64,000 bases of DNA from the NCBI GenBank assembly GCA_019748055.1, contig JAIEQC010000012.1, positions 92,906-156,905 on the forward strand. The letters run 5' to 3'. The notes under the pieces are model-generated. The model was not told where the DNA came from, did not search any database, and was given only the letters and a program-made list of their open reading frames with translations. Position 1 is the first letter of the stretch. Each line of letters starts with the position of its first letter. Below, in pieces: positions 25,850-36,055 of the stretch. This DNA comes from Caulobacteraceae bacterium (lineage in GTDB: Bacteria; Pseudomonadota; Alphaproteobacteria; Caulobacterales; Caulobacteraceae). A program made the translations under genes and the position numbers.

Positions 25850-27958
25850 TCAGGCGTTCGCCTTCGCCTCGCGCCGGAAACGATGCAGCAGCGGCTCGGT
25901 ATAGCCGTTGGGTTGGGCGGCGCCCTCGAACACCAAGGCCCGGGCGGCCTGAAACGCCAGACTGGCGTGCGGATCGGTCGCCATGGGGCGGTAGAGCGGA
26001 TCCCCGGCGTTCTGGGCGTCGACCTTGGCCGCCATCTTCAGCAGCGCCGCTTCGACCTGATCGCGCGTGCAGACGCCGTGCATCAGCCAGTTGGCCAGAT
26101 GCTGGGACGAGATGCGCAGCGTCGCCCGATCCTCCATCAGGCCGACGTCGTGGATGTCCGGCACCTTGGAGCAGCCCACACCCTGATCGATCCAGCGGAC
26201 GACGTAGCCGAGCAGACCCTGGCAGTTGTTCTCGATCTCCTCGATCACTTCGGCCTTCGACCAGTCCCGGCCGACGGCGAGCGGCGGGGTGAGAAGATCG
26301 TCGAGCGACGGGATGGCGCGCGCCGCGATCTGATCGCGCAGGGCGAAGACGTCGACCTGGTGATAGTGGAGAGCGTGAAGGGTCGCCGCCGTCGGGGACG
26401 GCACCCAAGCGGTGTTGGCGCCGGTCTTCGGCTGGGCCGCCTTCTGATCCAGCATCTCGGCCATGCGGTCCGGCGCGGCCCACATGCCCTTGCCAATCTG
26501 GGCCCGGCCGCCCAGGCCGCAGGCCAGACCGATCGCGACGTTGCGCGCCTCATAGGCCGCGATCCAGGCTGAAGACTTCATCTCGGCCTTCCGCACCACG
26601 GGGCCGCCGCGCATGCAGGTGTGAATCTCGTCGCCGGTGCGATCGAGGAAGCCGGTGTTGATGAAGACGATGCGGTCTCGAACCGCGTGGATGCAGGCGG
26701 CCAGGTTGGCGCTGGTCCGCCGCTCCTCGTCCATCACACCGACCTTGATCGTGTGACGGTCGAGGCGCAGCAGGTCCTCGACCCGGTCGAACAGGTCGTT
26801 GGTGAACGCACATTCGTCGGGCCCGTGCATCTTGGGCTTCACAACGTAGATCGACCCGGCGCGGCTGTTCCGGAAGATGCCGAGGCCGCGCAGGTCGTGC
26901 ATGGCGCACAGAGCGGTGACGATCGCGTCCAGCGCCCCCTCCGGCGCCTCGGACCCGTCCGGCAACAGGACGGCGGGCGTGGTCATCAGGTGGCCGACGT
27001 TGCGGACGAAAAGCAGGCTGCGGCCGGGCAGCGTCACCGTCGTACCGTCGGGGCCGATCACCGTGCGGTCGGGCGCCAGCTCGCGCGTCAGCGACTTGCC
27101 GCCCTTGTCGAAAGTCTCCGAAAGGTCACCCCGCATCAGGCCCAGCCAGTTGCGATAGGCGGTGGTCTTGTCGGCGGCGTCGACGGCAGCGACCGAGTCC
27201 TCCAGATCGACGATGGTCGACAGCGCGGCCTCCAGAACCACATCCGCGATGCCAGCCGGATCGCTCGCTCCGATGGGATGGGCGCCATCGAAGATCACTT
27301 CAACGTGCAGGCCGTGATGCCGGAACATGCGGCCCCGCTCGGTCTCGCCGATGTATTGAGACGGGTCGGCGAGGGCGATCCCGTTCTGGTGCGGGTCGCG
27401 CAGCTTAGCCCAAGATCCCTTCGCGAGCGGCACGGCCTCATCCAGAAACGCCTTGGCCCGCGCCACAACCCGCGCGCCGCGCGCCGCGTCATAAGGGCCC
27501 GCCGGCGGCACGTCCCCCAGAGCGTCGGTGCCATAGAGGGCGTCGTAAAGACTGCCCCACCGCGCATTGGCGGCGTTCAGCACGAAGCGAGCGTTCAGCG
27601 ACGGCACCACCAGCTGCGGCCCGGCCAGCGTGGCCACCTCGGGGTCCACGTTGGTCGTGCCCACCGTGAACGGCCCCGGTTCGGGCACGAGGTAGCCGAT
27701 CTCCGTCAGGAACCGCCGCGTCTCCTCCGGGTCGTGCGGCGCGCCCTGGCGGGCCTCGTGCCAGGCGTCGATCCGCGCCTGCAGGTCGTCGCGGACCGCC
27801 AGCAGTTCGCGGCCGCGCAGGGCGGCCCAGCCGAGAAGTTCCGCCGCGCCGCGCCAAAATTCCTTCGCATCAAGTCCCAGCCCGGCCATCGCCTCCTGCT
27901 CGACGAAGGCCGCCAGTTCGGCGTCGACCTGAAGTCCGGCGCGGTCGAGGGTCGGCAT
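25850..27958 (-). CDS. glcB: Malate synthase G
   Basis: 702 residues, close to the roughly 720 of E. coli GlcB. Clear family segments are present: [60 protein letters not shown], and near the C-terminus [15 protein letters not shown]. It condenses glyoxylate with acetyl-CoA to malate, closing the glyoxylate shunt or glycolate use. No isocitrate lyase or glycolate oxidase gene is nearby, so it appears to be a single-gene unit. The 178-bp gap to cheB holds its promoter. Confidence 0.95.
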   Translation of the reverse strand: MPTLDRAGLQVDAELAAFVEQEAMAGLGLDAKEFWRGAAELLGWAALRGRELLAVRDDLQARIDAWHEARQGAPHDPEETRRFLTEIGYLVPEPGPFTVGTTNVDPEVATLAGPQLVVPSLNARFVLNAANARWGSLYDALYGTDALGDVPPAGPYDAARGARVVARAKAFLDEAVPLAKGSWAKLRDPHQNGIALADPSQYIGETERGRMFRHHGLHVEVIFDGAHPIGASDPAGIADVVLEAALSTIVDLEDSVAAVDAADKTTAYRNWLGLMRGDLSETFDKGGKSLTRELAPDRTVIGPDGTTVTLPGRSLLFVRNVGHLMTTPAVLLPDGSEAPEGALDAIVTALCAMHDLRGLGIFRNSRAGSIYVVKPKMHGPDECAFTNDLFDRVEDLLRLDRHTIKVGVMDEERRTSANLAACIHAVRDRIVFINTGFLDRTGDEIHTCMRGGPVVRKAEMKSSAWIAAYEARNVAIGLACGLGGRAQIGKGMWAAPDRMAEMLDQKAAQPKTGANTAWVPSPTAATLHALHYHQVDVFALRDQIAARAIPSLDDLLTPPLAVGRDWSKAEVIEEIENNCQGLLGYVVRWIDQGVGCSKVPDIHDVGLMEDRATLRISSQHLANWLMHGVCTRDQVEAALLKMAAKVDAQNAGDPLYRPMATDPHASLAFQAARALVFEGAAQPNGYTEPLLHRFRREAKANA

Positions 27959-28136
27959 GGCGGCTCCGTGGCTGGCTCGGCTGTAACATTCCGTGATGAC
28001 GTCGCGGAAGTCGAGGCCGGCTCATGACGTAATCGGGCGGTTTGTCCGCCCACGATGAAATTCCCGTCCCGGCCTCCCGCGCTTACGCGCCCTTAAGCCC
28101 AGCCGTTCACCATGGCGATGAGGTAGGGAGAACCCC

Positions 28137-29216
28137 GTGAGTCAGAACGCTCAGGAACCGACGCGGATCGGCGTCATGGTGGTCGACGACTCCGCGGTCG
28201 TGCGCGGACTTCTGACCAAGTACGTCGACGAGCAGCCCGACATGGCTATGGTCGGTCGCGCGGGCAACGGCGCCGCGGCGCTGATGGAACTGGACCGGGT
28301 CAAGCCCGACGTCATCCTGCTGGACGTCGAGATGCCGGAGATGGACGGCCTGACCGCCCTGCCCCTGATTCTTCGCAAGGTTCCGGGCGTGCGGGTGCTG
28401 ATGGTGTCCGGCGTGACCCGCAAGGGCGCATCCGAAACCCTGAAGGCGCTCAGCGCCGGAGCGACCGACTTCCTGCCCAAGCCGGAAGGCGGGGCCGTCC
28501 GGGCCGAGGAGTTCGGCCGCGATCTGGTGGCCAAGATCCGCGCGGTGGGCCGTCCGCGTCAGGCCGCCAACAGCGGGGCCCGCACCGCCCCAGCAGCCGC
28601 CCCGGCGTCCGGCGCCCAGCGCCAAGGTCAACCTGCCCACGTCCTTCTGATCGGGGCGTCCACAGGCGGCCCGCCGGTCATTCTCGATGTGCTGAGCCGT
28701 CTCGGCGGGTTGCGGACGCCGGTACTGGTCACCCAGCACATGCCCGCGACGTTCACCACGCTTCTGGCCGAGCAGATCGCCCGTGCTTCGGGGCGTCCGA
28801 CGGCCGAAGCCCGCGACGGCGAGGCCGTCCAGGCCGGACGCATCTATGTGGCCCCCGGCGGCTGGCACATGACGGTGTCGCGAGGCGTCTCGGGGGCGCC
28901 GATCCTGCGGCTCGACCAAGGCCCAGCCGTCCACTGGTGCCGACCTGCGGTCGATCCGATGATCACCTCCGCCGCCGCCGTCTACGGCGCTGCGGCCGCC
29001 GCCGTCATCCTGACCGGCATGGGCCAGGACGGGGCCGACGGCTGTCGGGCACTGGCCAGGGCCGGCGGGCGGTTCGCGGTGCAGGATGAGGAGTCCAGCG
29101 CCGTGTGGGGCATGCCAGGTGCGGCCTACGCGACGGGAATGGCCGCCGCGAAACTCTCGATCCCCGAAATTTCCGGCTGGCTGGTCGGCTGCGCGGAGGG
29201 ACGTCATGCGGCCTGA
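28137..29216 (+). CDS. cheB: Chemotaxis receptor methylesterase/glutaminase CheB
   Basis: 359 residues. The receiver domain (about 10-125) has the DD pair at 17-18, the phosphoacceptor Asp63 in LLDVEMP and Lys115 in PKP. A Pro/Ala-rich linker follows, then the methylesterase domain with its catalytic triad: Ser in LIGASTGGP, His in TQHMPATF and Asp in TGMGQDGADG. It removes receptor methyl groups when phosphorylated by CheA. The start is GTG with a gggag site. It overlaps cheR by 11 bases. Confidence 0.95.
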   Translation: MSQNAQEPTRIGVMVVDDSAVVRGLLTKYVDEQPDMAMVGRAGNGAAALMELDRVKPDVILLDVEMPEMDGLTALPLILRKVPGVRVLMVSGVTRKGASETLKALSAGATDFLPKPEGGAVRAEEFGRDLVAKIRAVGRPRQAANSGARTAPAAAPASGAQRQGQPAHVLLIGASTGGPPVILDVLSRLGGLRTPVLVTQHMPATFTTLLAEQIARASGRPTAEARDGEAVQAGRIYVAPGGWHMTVSRGVSGAPILRLDQGPAVHWCRPAVDPMITSAAAVYGAAAAAVILTGMGQDGADGCRALARAGGRFAVQDEESSAVWGMPGAAYATGMAAAKLSIPEISGWLVGCAEGRHAA

Positions 29217-30036
29217 CCTGGCGGAGTTCTTCCGCGATTTCGTGCTGCGCAGGACGGGCATCGTCCTCGCGGCCGACAAGGACTATCTGCTCAGGACTAG
29301 GCTGGAGCCTCTGGCACGCTCGGAGGGCCTCGCCGACGTCAACACGATGATGTCGACGGTGCGCATGCAGCCGACCGGCCCGCTGGCGCAGAAATGCCTG
29401 GACGCCATGGCGACCCACGAGTCCTTTTTCTTTCGCGACCAGACGCCGTTCGACGCTTTCCGCGACGACGTTCTGCCTCGCCTGGCGCGCGCCAGACCAG
29501 AGGGTCGGCTACGGGTCTGGTGCGCGGCCTGTTCCAGCGGCCAGGAGCCGTACTCGCTCGGCATGCTGTTTCTGGAAGAGCGTCACAAGCATCCGCCGCT
29601 GACGCTCAGCATCGTCGCGACCGACATCTCCGAGCCGATCCTTCAGCGTGCGCGTAGCGGTCTCTACAGCGATTTCGAGACCTCGCGCGGACTGACGCCC
29701 GAGCGGCGGGCGCGCTGGTTCTCCTCGGACCGCGGAACCCACAAGGTCGTCGACGACGTTCGCGCCATGGTGCAGTTCCGCCGGCATAACCTGCTGGAAC
29801 CGACGGCGGCGCTGGGCAAGTTCGACGTCATCTTCTGCCGCAACGTGCTGATCTACTTCGACCGCGCGACCAAGCAGCGGGTGCTCGACGGATTGACCGA
29901 TGCGGTCGCTCCAGACGGCGTCATCTTCCTTGGCGCGGCGGAGACGGTGGTCGGACTGAGCGGCCGTCTACGCCCGCGCCCGGGCCTGCGGGGCGTATTC
30001 GAGCGTACCGACGCCGCGGCCGTCCGCGCGGCCTGA
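29206..30036 (+). CDS. cheR: Chemotaxis receptor methyltransferase CheR
   Basis: 276 residues. The N-terminal helical domain (about 1-75) is followed by the S-adenosylmethionine-binding domain: LRVWCAACSSGQEPYSLGML, IVATDISEPIL, FRRHNLL and FDVIFCRNVLIYFD. It methylates glutamates on chemoreceptors. The ATG lies inside the end of cheB with a ggaggg site, so the two are translationally coupled. It has no TPR extension and no C-terminal pentapeptide-binding insertion that I can recognise. It converges on the receptor gene. Confidence 0.94.
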   Translation: MRPDLAEFFRDFVLRRTGIVLAADKDYLLRTRLEPLARSEGLADVNTMMSTVRMQPTGPLAQKCLDAMATHESFFFRDQTPFDAFRDDVLPRLARARPEGRLRVWCAACSSGQEPYSLGMLFLEERHKHPPLTLSIVATDISEPILQRARSGLYSDFETSRGLTPERRARWFSSDRGTHKVVDDVRAMVQFRRHNLLEPTAALGKFDVIFCRNVLIYFDRATKQRVLDGLTDAVAPDGVIFLGAAETVVGLSGRLRPRPGLRGVFERTDAAAVRAA

Positions 30037-30059
30037 GCCTGCGGTTGACCTGAAAAGGC

Positions 30060-30085
30060 AAGGGGGACGCAGATGCGTCCCCCTT
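30060..30085. terminator. Terminator between cheR (+) and the receptor gene (-)
   Basis: An 11-bp perfect stem (30060-30070 with 30075-30085) with a 4-base loop. On the minus strand it is followed by a T-rich stretch (tgccttttc), so it probably terminates the cheA-cheW-mcp transcript and may also stop cheBR. Confidence 0.8.
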
Positions 30086-30108
30086 CGGTCATTCTGACGA
30101 CGTTGGCG

Positions 30109-32058
30109 TCAGGCGTTGGCGAGTTTGTCCATTTGTTCGGCCAAGGCCTCAGCCTGCTGAGCCAGCTCGCTGGAGGCGCTGAGCAGGTCGCCCGAAGCGT
30201 TGCTGGTCTGCTCCGCGGCGGCATTGACCTCCGCGATGCTGGCCGAGACCTGCTGGGTGCCGGCGGCCACCTGGGAGACGTTGGCGGCGATCTCGCGGGT
30301 CGCGGCGGACTGCTCCTCCACTGCGCCGGCGATGGCCGAGGCGATTTCGGCCACCTTGCGGATGGTGTCCGTGATGCTGCCGATGGCCCCGACCGAGGTC
30401 TGGGTCGCCGCCTGGATCGAGGTGATCTGGGACGAGATTTCGTGCGTCGCTCGCGCCGTCTGGTCCGACAGGCTCTTCACCTCCGACGCCACCACCGCGA
30501 AGCCCTTGCCCGCTTCACCGGCGCGAGCCGCCTCGATCGTGGCGTTGAGCGCCAGCAGCTTGGTCTGGCCGGCGATGTCGTTGATCAGCGTAACGACGTT
30601 GCCGATCTTGTTCGCCGCTTCGGCCAGCAGCTGGATCGACTCCCCCGTACGGTCGGCCTCGGTCACCGCCGACTGGGCGATGGCGGTGGATTCCGCGACC
30701 TGGCGTGCGATCTCGCTGATGGAGGCGGTCAGTTCCTCCCCGGCGGAAGATACCGTCTGCACATTGACGGACGTGACCTCGGCCGCCTGGGTGACCGACC
30801 CGGCCTGACGCGTCGTCTCCTCCGCCGTCAGGGCCATACTCTCGGCGGTCGCGCGCATCTCCGACGCGGCCGAAGCCACGATGCCCGAGATCTCTGTGAC
30901 TCGGGCCGCGATCTGCTTCTGAGCGGTGATGTCGGTCGCGTATTTGACGACTTTGTACGGCTTGCCGTTCATGTCGAAGATCGGGTTGTAGCTGGCCTGG
31001 ATCCAGATCTCGCGGCCGCCCTTGCCGAGGCGACGATACTGCCCGGCGTCATATTCTCCGCGGCGCAGCTTTTCCCAGAACAGCTGGTACTCGATCGCAT
31101 TGGCGTCCGCGGGCGCCACGAACATGCGGTGGTGCTGACCCACGATCTCGGAGGCCTGATAGCCCAGCGTCTTCTGGAAGTTCTCGTTGGCCTGAATGAT
31201 CTTTCCGTCCAGATCGAACTCGATCACGGCCTGGGCCTTGTTGATGGCCTCGATCTGGCCCTCGTAGTCGGCGGCCTTGAGCTTCTGTGCCGTGATGTCG
31301 ACGGCGTACTTCACGACCTTGAACGGGTTGCCGTTGGAGTCGAACACCGGATTGTAGCTGGCCTCGATCCAGACCTCGCGGCCGCCGGCGCCGAAACGGC
31401 GATACTGGCCCGACTCGTTCTCGCCGCGCGCCAGCCGCTCCCAGAACTGACGATACTCGACGCTCTGGGCATAGGTCGGATCGACGAACATGCTGTGATG
31501 CCGGCCCACGATCTCATCCAGGCGGTAGCCCGTGGTGGCCAGGAAGTTGGCGTTGGCCGCTTCGATCTGGCCTGTCAGGGTGAACTCGATGACCGCCTGG
31601 GCCTTGTCGATGGCCGTCAGCATGCCCTCGTGTTTGCGGGCGTCGGTGACGTCGGCCCATTCCAGCACGTTGCCCAGGTATTCGCCGTCCGCGGCGACGA
31701 CCGAGGAAACTCGCAGCTTGAAGCGCAGGTCGCCGATCGCGATCTCGGCCAGGTGCGGGGCCTTAAGCGGCTCGGCCAGAATGGCGTGCTGATAGCTGGC
31801 CTTCTTGTGGAAGACGTCGATCGTCTGGCCGATCATGTCGTCGAAGTCGACCTTGGGGAAGGTCTTCTCGAACAGCGTCCGGTTCGCTGACATCAGGGCC
31901 TCGGTGGCCGGGTTCATCGCCGTGATCCGGTGCTCCCGATCCGTCATCATCAAGGCGGCGGACGAGTTCATCACGGCGGCCATGGCGAAGTCGGCCGACA
32001 TCTGCGGGGTTGCGGTTTTTCCGCGGGCCTTCGGCGTGGACAGGGCGGCGGCGGTCAT
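30109..32058 (-). CDS. Cytoplasmic chemoreceptor with three PAS domains
   Basis: 649 residues with no membrane helix. A divergent PAS domain occupies about 20-130; two closely similar PAS-PAC units follow (about 140-262 and 263-385, each with GRHHSMF or GQHHRMF-type, QYRR, SYNP and KVVKYA-DITAQK segments). The receptor signalling domain (about 395-649) has the hairpin tip core [23 protein letters not shown], split here by family consensus, that docks CheA and CheW. No NWETF-type tether is at the C-terminus. PAS-PAC pairs of this kind often hold heme or FAD and sense oxygen or redox state, but no ligand can be read from the sequence. Confidence 0.92.
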   Translation of the reverse strand: MTAAALSTPKARGKTATPQMSADFAMAAVMNSSAALMMTDREHRITAMNPATEALMSANRTLFEKTFPKVDFDDMIGQTIDVFHKKASYQHAILAEPLKAPHLAEIAIGDLRFKLRVSSVVAADGEYLGNVLEWADVTDARKHEGMLTAIDKAQAVIEFTLTGQIEAANANFLATTGYRLDEIVGRHHSMFVDPTYAQSVEYRQFWERLARGENESGQYRRFGAGGREVWIEASYNPVFDSNGNPFKVVKYAVDITAQKLKAADYEGQIEAINKAQAVIEFDLDGKIIQANENFQKTLGYQASEIVGQHHRMFVAPADANAIEYQLFWEKLRRGEYDAGQYRRLGKGGREIWIQASYNPIFDMNGKPYKVVKYATDITAQKQIAARVTEISGIVASAASEMRATAESMALTAEETTRQAGSVTQAAEVTSVNVQTVSSAGEELTASISEIARQVAESTAIAQSAVTEADRTGESIQLLAEAANKIGNVVTLINDIAGQTKLLALNATIEAARAGEAGKGFAVVASEVKSLSDQTARATHEISSQITSIQAATQTSVGAIGSITDTIRKVAEIASAIAGAVEEQSAATREIAANVSQVAAGTQQVSASIAEVNAAAEQTSNASGDLLSASSELAQQAEALAEQMDKLANA

Positions 32059-32083
32059 TTCAGCGCTCCGATGGATCGTCGCG

Positions 32084-32539
32084 TCATGCGGCGAGAGAGG
32101 GGGTGGGAAGGGTGAGAACCTGATCCACGTCGAGGATCAGCATCAGGCCGTCGTCGAGCCGGTGCAGGCCGCGGCACAGAGCGCGCCAGCCGGCATCGAT
32201 GGTCACGGGGGTGGCGACCAGGTCGTCACGCGACAGCCACAGCACGTCGCCGACGTCGTCGACCTGCAAGGCGTAGAGGTCGCCCGAACGCTCCACGATC
32301 ACGCACATATGGGCGTCGGCCTCGCCTCGCGGCGGCGCGGACAGGCGACGGCGCAGATCGATCGCGGTGACGATCCGGCCGCGCAGGTTCAGGGACCCCG
32401 CCACTTCGGGCGGCGCCAGGGGAACGGCGTCGATCTTCACCGGGGCGATGACGTCCTGCACGCCCAGAACCGGTATGCCGAAGGTCTGGCCCGCGACGGT
32501 GACCTGAACGAAGCCGTCGACCGCGTCGCTCATCGTCAT
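32084..32539 (-). CDS. cheW: Chemotaxis coupling protein CheW
   Basis: 151 residues, a single CheW domain: [12 protein letters not shown] at the start of the fold, [19 protein letters not shown] in the middle (the RG(R)I(V)xxIDLR segment that contacts receptors), and [13 protein letters not shown]. It couples receptor to CheA. Its ATG overlaps the cheA stop (ATGA) and the receptor gene follows 25 bases later, so cheA-cheW-mcp is one operon. Confidence 0.93.
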   Translation of the reverse strand: MTMSDAVDGFVQVTVAGQTFGIPVLGVQDVIAPVKIDAVPLAPPEVAGSLNLRGRIVTAIDLRRRLSAPPRGEADAHMCVIVERSGDLYALQVDDVGDVLWLSRDDLVATPVTIDAGWRALCRGLHRLDDGLMLILDVDQVLTLPTPSLAA

Positions 32540-35463
32540 GCGGCCCCCGCCAGGGTTTGCCGGACGTCGTCCAGCATCGCGTCCTTGTCGAACTCTTCGG
32601 CGAACTCGCCCGTCCGGGCGGGGTCGGCCAGGTCATGCGCACCGAGGCCGAGCAACGGCGTCCGATGCCAGTCCGAGGCGCGACGCAGGGCGCCGGCCAG
32701 TCGGCGAGCCTCGTCCCCCGCGGGCGTGGTGTCGGCGACGATCAGGTCGAACTTCTCACCGGCGTCATGTCGGGCGAGCGCCGCTTCCGGTCCGTCGCAG
32801 ACCTCGACCGCATAGCCCGCCTGGGCAAGCAGCGGACGGAGCAACAGCTGCGAGAAGGGGCTCCTGTCGATGATCAGAAGACGATGCGGCGGGCCGCTCG
32901 ACGCCGGCGTCAGGAAGGGTGCGGAAGCGGTCGTCGCGGCGGCCGGGGCCTCGACGGACGGAGCCGTACGACTTCCGGCCAGCGCGGTTCCAAAGGCCCG
33001 CATCCAGTACCACGACAGGTCCAGCAACTCAGCCGCGGCCCCCGCGACGATCATGCTGCCGGCGGATCCGGGACGGCCGCCTTCGGTCGCGGGCACGGGC
33101 GTGGCCTCCACGACGTCCACGATCTCGTCGATGTGTATGCCCAGGCTGCGTTCCTCGCGGCTGAACACGAGCAGAGGCGTCCGCCGCGCATCTTCGGCGG
33201 AGATCGGCCTACCCTCGTGGTCGACCACCGGCATCAGGACGCCGCGGTACTGAACCAGCGCCCGGCCATCGGCGAACTCCAGCGCCGACGGGTGCAGCTC
33301 CTCGATCCGGTCCACTTCATCCAGCGCCACGGCCTTGAGGCCTGCGTCACCCGCACGGAACAGAAGCATCGGCCGCTGCTCGACCGCCGCTTCCTCTTCG
33401 ACCGCCACAACGTCCTCGCCGCTGGCCATCAGGTGGCCGGCGCCCGCCTCGATCGACATCCCCTTGAAGTCCAGGATCATGATGACCGACCCGTCGCCGA
33501 GGATCGTGGCGCCGGAATACAGCCTGATGTGGCGCAGGATGCTGGCCACCGGCTTGACCACGATCTCCTCGGTGTCGAAGACGCGATCGACCAGCACGCC
33601 GAAAACGAAGCTGCCGACGCGCGCCACGACGATGCAGGAGTCGGGCCGGTCCTCTTCCTCGCCGGGCAGACCAAGCATGGCGTGCAGCGACACCAAGGGC
33701 AGCAGCCGGTCCCGGAGGCGCAGCACACGTGCGCCGTTCACCGTCTCAACCCGGCGACTGTCGCCCGATCCGGCGCTGACCAGTTCGACGATCCCCGCCT
33801 GCGGCAGGGCGAAGCGCTCGCCTGCCGTTTCCACGATGATGGCCGAGACGATGCTTAGCGTCAGCGGAATGCGGATCGTGAAGCGGGTGCCCACGCCCTC
33901 GGTCGACGACAGCTCTATCGCGCCACCGATCTTCTCGATGTTGGTGCGCACCACGTCCATGCCGACGCCGCGGCCGGACACGGCCGTCACCGCCTCCGCC
34001 GTGGAGAAGCCCGGCAGGAAGATCAGCTGGCGCGCCTCCGCGTCCGTCATGGTCGCGGCCTGCGCCGCGCTGACCACGCCGGCCTCCACCGCCTTGGCGC
34101 GGATGCGCGCCGCAGGCAGGCCCTTTCCGTCGTCCGCCAGCTCAATGACGATGGCGCCGCCCTCATGGCGCGCGTGCAACGAGATCCGGCCGGTTTCCGG
34201 CTTGCCGGCGGCGCGACGGGCCTCAGGCATCTCCAGGCCGTGGTCGGCCGCGTTGCGGATCATGTGGGTCAGCGGATCACGGATCAGCTCCAACACTTGC
34301 CGATCCAGCTCTGTCTCCTGACCGGACATCACCAGTTCGATCCGCTTGCCGAGGTCGGCGGCCAGATCACGGACCACCCGCGGCAGCTTGGCCCACGCCA
34401 CCGAGATGGGCTGCATCCGCGTGGTCATCACGCCTTCCTGCAGCTCGCTGGTCACCTGGTTGAGCCGATGCAGCGGCCCGGCGAACGGGGTGTCCGGCTG
34501 CGTCCGCAAAACCTGCAGCAACTGGTTTCGGATCAGCACAAGCTCGCTGACCGTGGTCATCAGATTTTCCAGCACGTCCACGGACACGCGGATCGTCTGG
34601 TTCGCCGCGGTCGCTTCGGCGGCGACCGGTGCGCCGGCCACGGCCGCAGTCGCCGGCTCAGCGGCCGCTGAAGCCGGGACCGAAAGCGGTTCGGGCTCAC
34701 TCTCGGGCTCCACCTCGACATAGGCAGGCTCTTCGGAAGCTGGCCGCAACAGGGCCTCCACCGCTTCGACCTCGGCGTCCAGCGCCACCAGCGAGCGTCC
34801 AATTCGCCCGGCCAGGTCGGACGCTTCCGCGCCCGGCAGGCTCCACGAATCGAAACTCAGGCAACCGGGCGCGCCGGCCCGCGCGCGGTCCGTCAGCATG
34901 TCGCGAATGTTCGACCGGCGGGTGACGCCTTCGTCGCTGGACCAGGCGTCGTCGCCCATGGCCATCTCGACCGCGGCGTCGATGGCGGCGTCACCGCCCA
35001 GCCTCTGGATCAGCGGAGCCTCAGGCTCTGCGAGAACATCCGTTTCGTCTCCATCCGACGCGCCGCGGAAAGCCTCGTCCAGGCGGGCGATCAACCCCGC
35101 GTCGTCGCCCGCCGGCTCGACGCCGCCGGCCTCAAGCGCGTCGACGATGCCGCGAATCACGTCGATCGCCTCCAGCACCGGGGTCACCCGGGCGGGCGAG
35201 ACGGCCAGCGACCCATCGCGGAACCCCCCCAGCACGTTCTCCGCGGCATGTGCGACGGCCTGAAGGCGCATCAGGCCCAGGAAGCCGCTTGTGCCCTTGA
35301 TGCTGTGAATCAGGCGGAAGATGTCACCCAGGAGCGCCGGATCGTCAGGCTCGCGCTCGAAGGCCACAAGCTTGGAGTCCAGCGCCTCCAGCCCCTCACG
35401 GGCTTCGGCCACGAATTCTCCGATTACGTCGTCCAACGCGGATGATCCTGGATTCCGGCTCAC
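32536..35463 (-). CDS. cheA: Hybrid chemotaxis histidine kinase CheA with two CheW-like modules and a C-terminal receiver
   Basis: 975 residues. HPt domain 8-110 with phospho-His53 (LIHSIKGTSG). An acidic, Ala-rich stretch (about 115-290) shows no clear CheY-binding P2 domain. A dimerisation helix pair (VDVLENLMTTVSELVLIRNQLL) is followed by an HATPase with N-box IRNAADHGLE, G1 ADDGKG and GRGVGMDVV. A CheW domain follows, then a second CheW-like segment, then a receiver (859-975) with Asp911 (IVADTTP) and Lys960. That receiver has one acidic residue (IIDRS) where DD is normal. The GTG start at 35463 has a weak ribosome site; a TTG nine codons on is possible. Class is chemotaxis-type, probably flagellar or an alternative output. 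Confidence 0.92.
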   Translation of the reverse strand: MSRNPGSSALDDVIGEFVAEAREGLEALDSKLVAFEREPDDPALLGDIFRLIHSIKGTSGFLGLMRLQAVAHAAENVLGGFRDGSLAVSPARVTPVLEAIDVIRGIVDALEAGGVEPAGDDAGLIARLDEAFRGASDGDETDVLAEPEAPLIQRLGGDAAIDAAVEMAMGDDAWSSDEGVTRRSNIRDMLTDRARAGAPGCLSFDSWSLPGAEASDLAGRIGRSLVALDAEVEAVEALLRPASEEPAYVEVEPESEPEPLSVPASAAAEPATAAVAGAPVAAEATAANQTIRVSVDVLENLMTTVSELVLIRNQLLQVLRTQPDTPFAGPLHRLNQVTSELQEGVMTTRMQPISVAWAKLPRVVRDLAADLGKRIELVMSGQETELDRQVLELIRDPLTHMIRNAADHGLEMPEARRAAGKPETGRISLHARHEGGAIVIELADDGKGLPAARIRAKAVEAGVVSAAQAATMTDAEARQLIFLPGFSTAEAVTAVSGRGVGMDVVRTNIEKIGGAIELSSTEGVGTRFTIRIPLTLSIVSAIIVETAGERFALPQAGIVELVSAGSGDSRRVETVNGARVLRLRDRLLPLVSLHAMLGLPGEEEDRPDSCIVVARVGSFVFGVLVDRVFDTEEIVVKPVASILRHIRLYSGATILGDGSVIMILDFKGMSIEAGAGHLMASGEDVVAVEEEAAVEQRPMLLFRAGDAGLKAVALDEVDRIEELHPSALEFADGRALVQYRGVLMPVVDHEGRPISAEDARRTPLLVFSREERSLGIHIDEIVDVVEATPVPATEGGRPGSAGSMIVAGAAAELLDLSWYWMRAFGTALAGSRTAPSVEAPAAATTASAPFLTPASSGPPHRLLIIDRSPFSQLLLRPLLAQAGYAVEVCDGPEAALARHDAGEKFDLIVADTTPAGDEARRLAGALRRASDWHRTPLLGLGAHDLADPARTGEFAEEFDKDAMLDDVRQTLAGAA

Positions 35464-35506
35464 CCCGACGCGTCCGGATTCCGCTGTTACATCTCTGAGG
35501 CTTTGG

Positions 35507-35521
35507 TTAACGTGCAGTTAA
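35507..35521. promoter_or_regulatory. CtrA-type box TTAA-N7-TTAA in the cheA/cheY divergent promoter
   Basis: TTAA at 35507-35510 and TTAA at 35518-35521 with exactly seven bases between, the consensus for full CtrA sites in Caulobacter. It lies 44 bp before cheA and 145 bp before cheY. A GAGTC (CcrM-type GANTC) is at 35527-35531. The match is seen directly; binding is inferred. Confidence 0.7.
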
Positions 35522-35665
35522 GCGGCGAGTCGAAGACTTTCGTGAGATCAACTCTCAGTGGCGTCTTTACTGATTTCGCGCCCCGGTGACTGATAATCGC
35601 CCGTTAAGGCCCGGCATGTTATGAAGTGTAACTCTGAGAACTGTTCAAAGTAATCGGGATTTCCT

Positions 35666-36055
35666 ATGCCTGTCGACAAGTCCATGCCGATCCTCGTCGT
35701 CGATGACTATAAGTCGATGGTCAGGATCATCCGCGGCATGCTGTCGCAGCTAGGCTTCAGCAACGTCGACGATGCTGCCGACGGGGCCGCCGCGCTCGAG
35801 ATGATCCGTGCAAAGAACTATGGGCTGGTTCTCTCCGACTGGAACATGCAGCCCATGACCGGCATCGAGCTGGCCCGCGCGGTGCGGGCGGAAGAGCGGA
35901 CGAAGGCCCTGCCCTTCATCATGATCACGGCCGAAGCCAAGACGGAGAACGTCGTGGCGGCGCGTCAAGCCGGCGTGAACAACTACGTCATCAAGCCCTT
36001 CACGCTCGCCGTCCTGAAACAGAAGATCTCCAGCGTGATCGGGGATCTGGGATGA
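35666..36055 (+). CDS. cheY: Chemotaxis response regulator CheY
   Basis: 129 residues, a stand-alone receiver. All the phosphorylation residues are present: Asp13-Asp14 (VVDDYKSM), phosphoacceptor Asp58 in the CheY-like LSDWNM segment, Thr in MITAEA and Lys in IKPF. The SDWNM and GFSNVDDAADG segments match motor-binding CheY of E. coli type rather than DNA-binding regulators. It is the first gene of a four-gene plus-strand operon and overlaps the following CheZ-like gene by 4 bases (ATGA). Confidence 0.94.
   Translation: MPVDKSMPILVVDDYKSMVRIIRGMLSQLGFSNVDDAADGAAALEMIRAKNYGLVLSDWNMQPMTGIELARAVRAEERTKALPFIMITAEAKTENVVAARQAGVNNYVIKPFTLAVLKQKISSVIGDLG

Noticed and set aside
28093..28110. A possible CtrA site upstream of cheB (TTAA then CGTT with seven bases between)
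   Set aside because: Only one perfect half; the second half is CGTT, which is too far from TTAA to claim.
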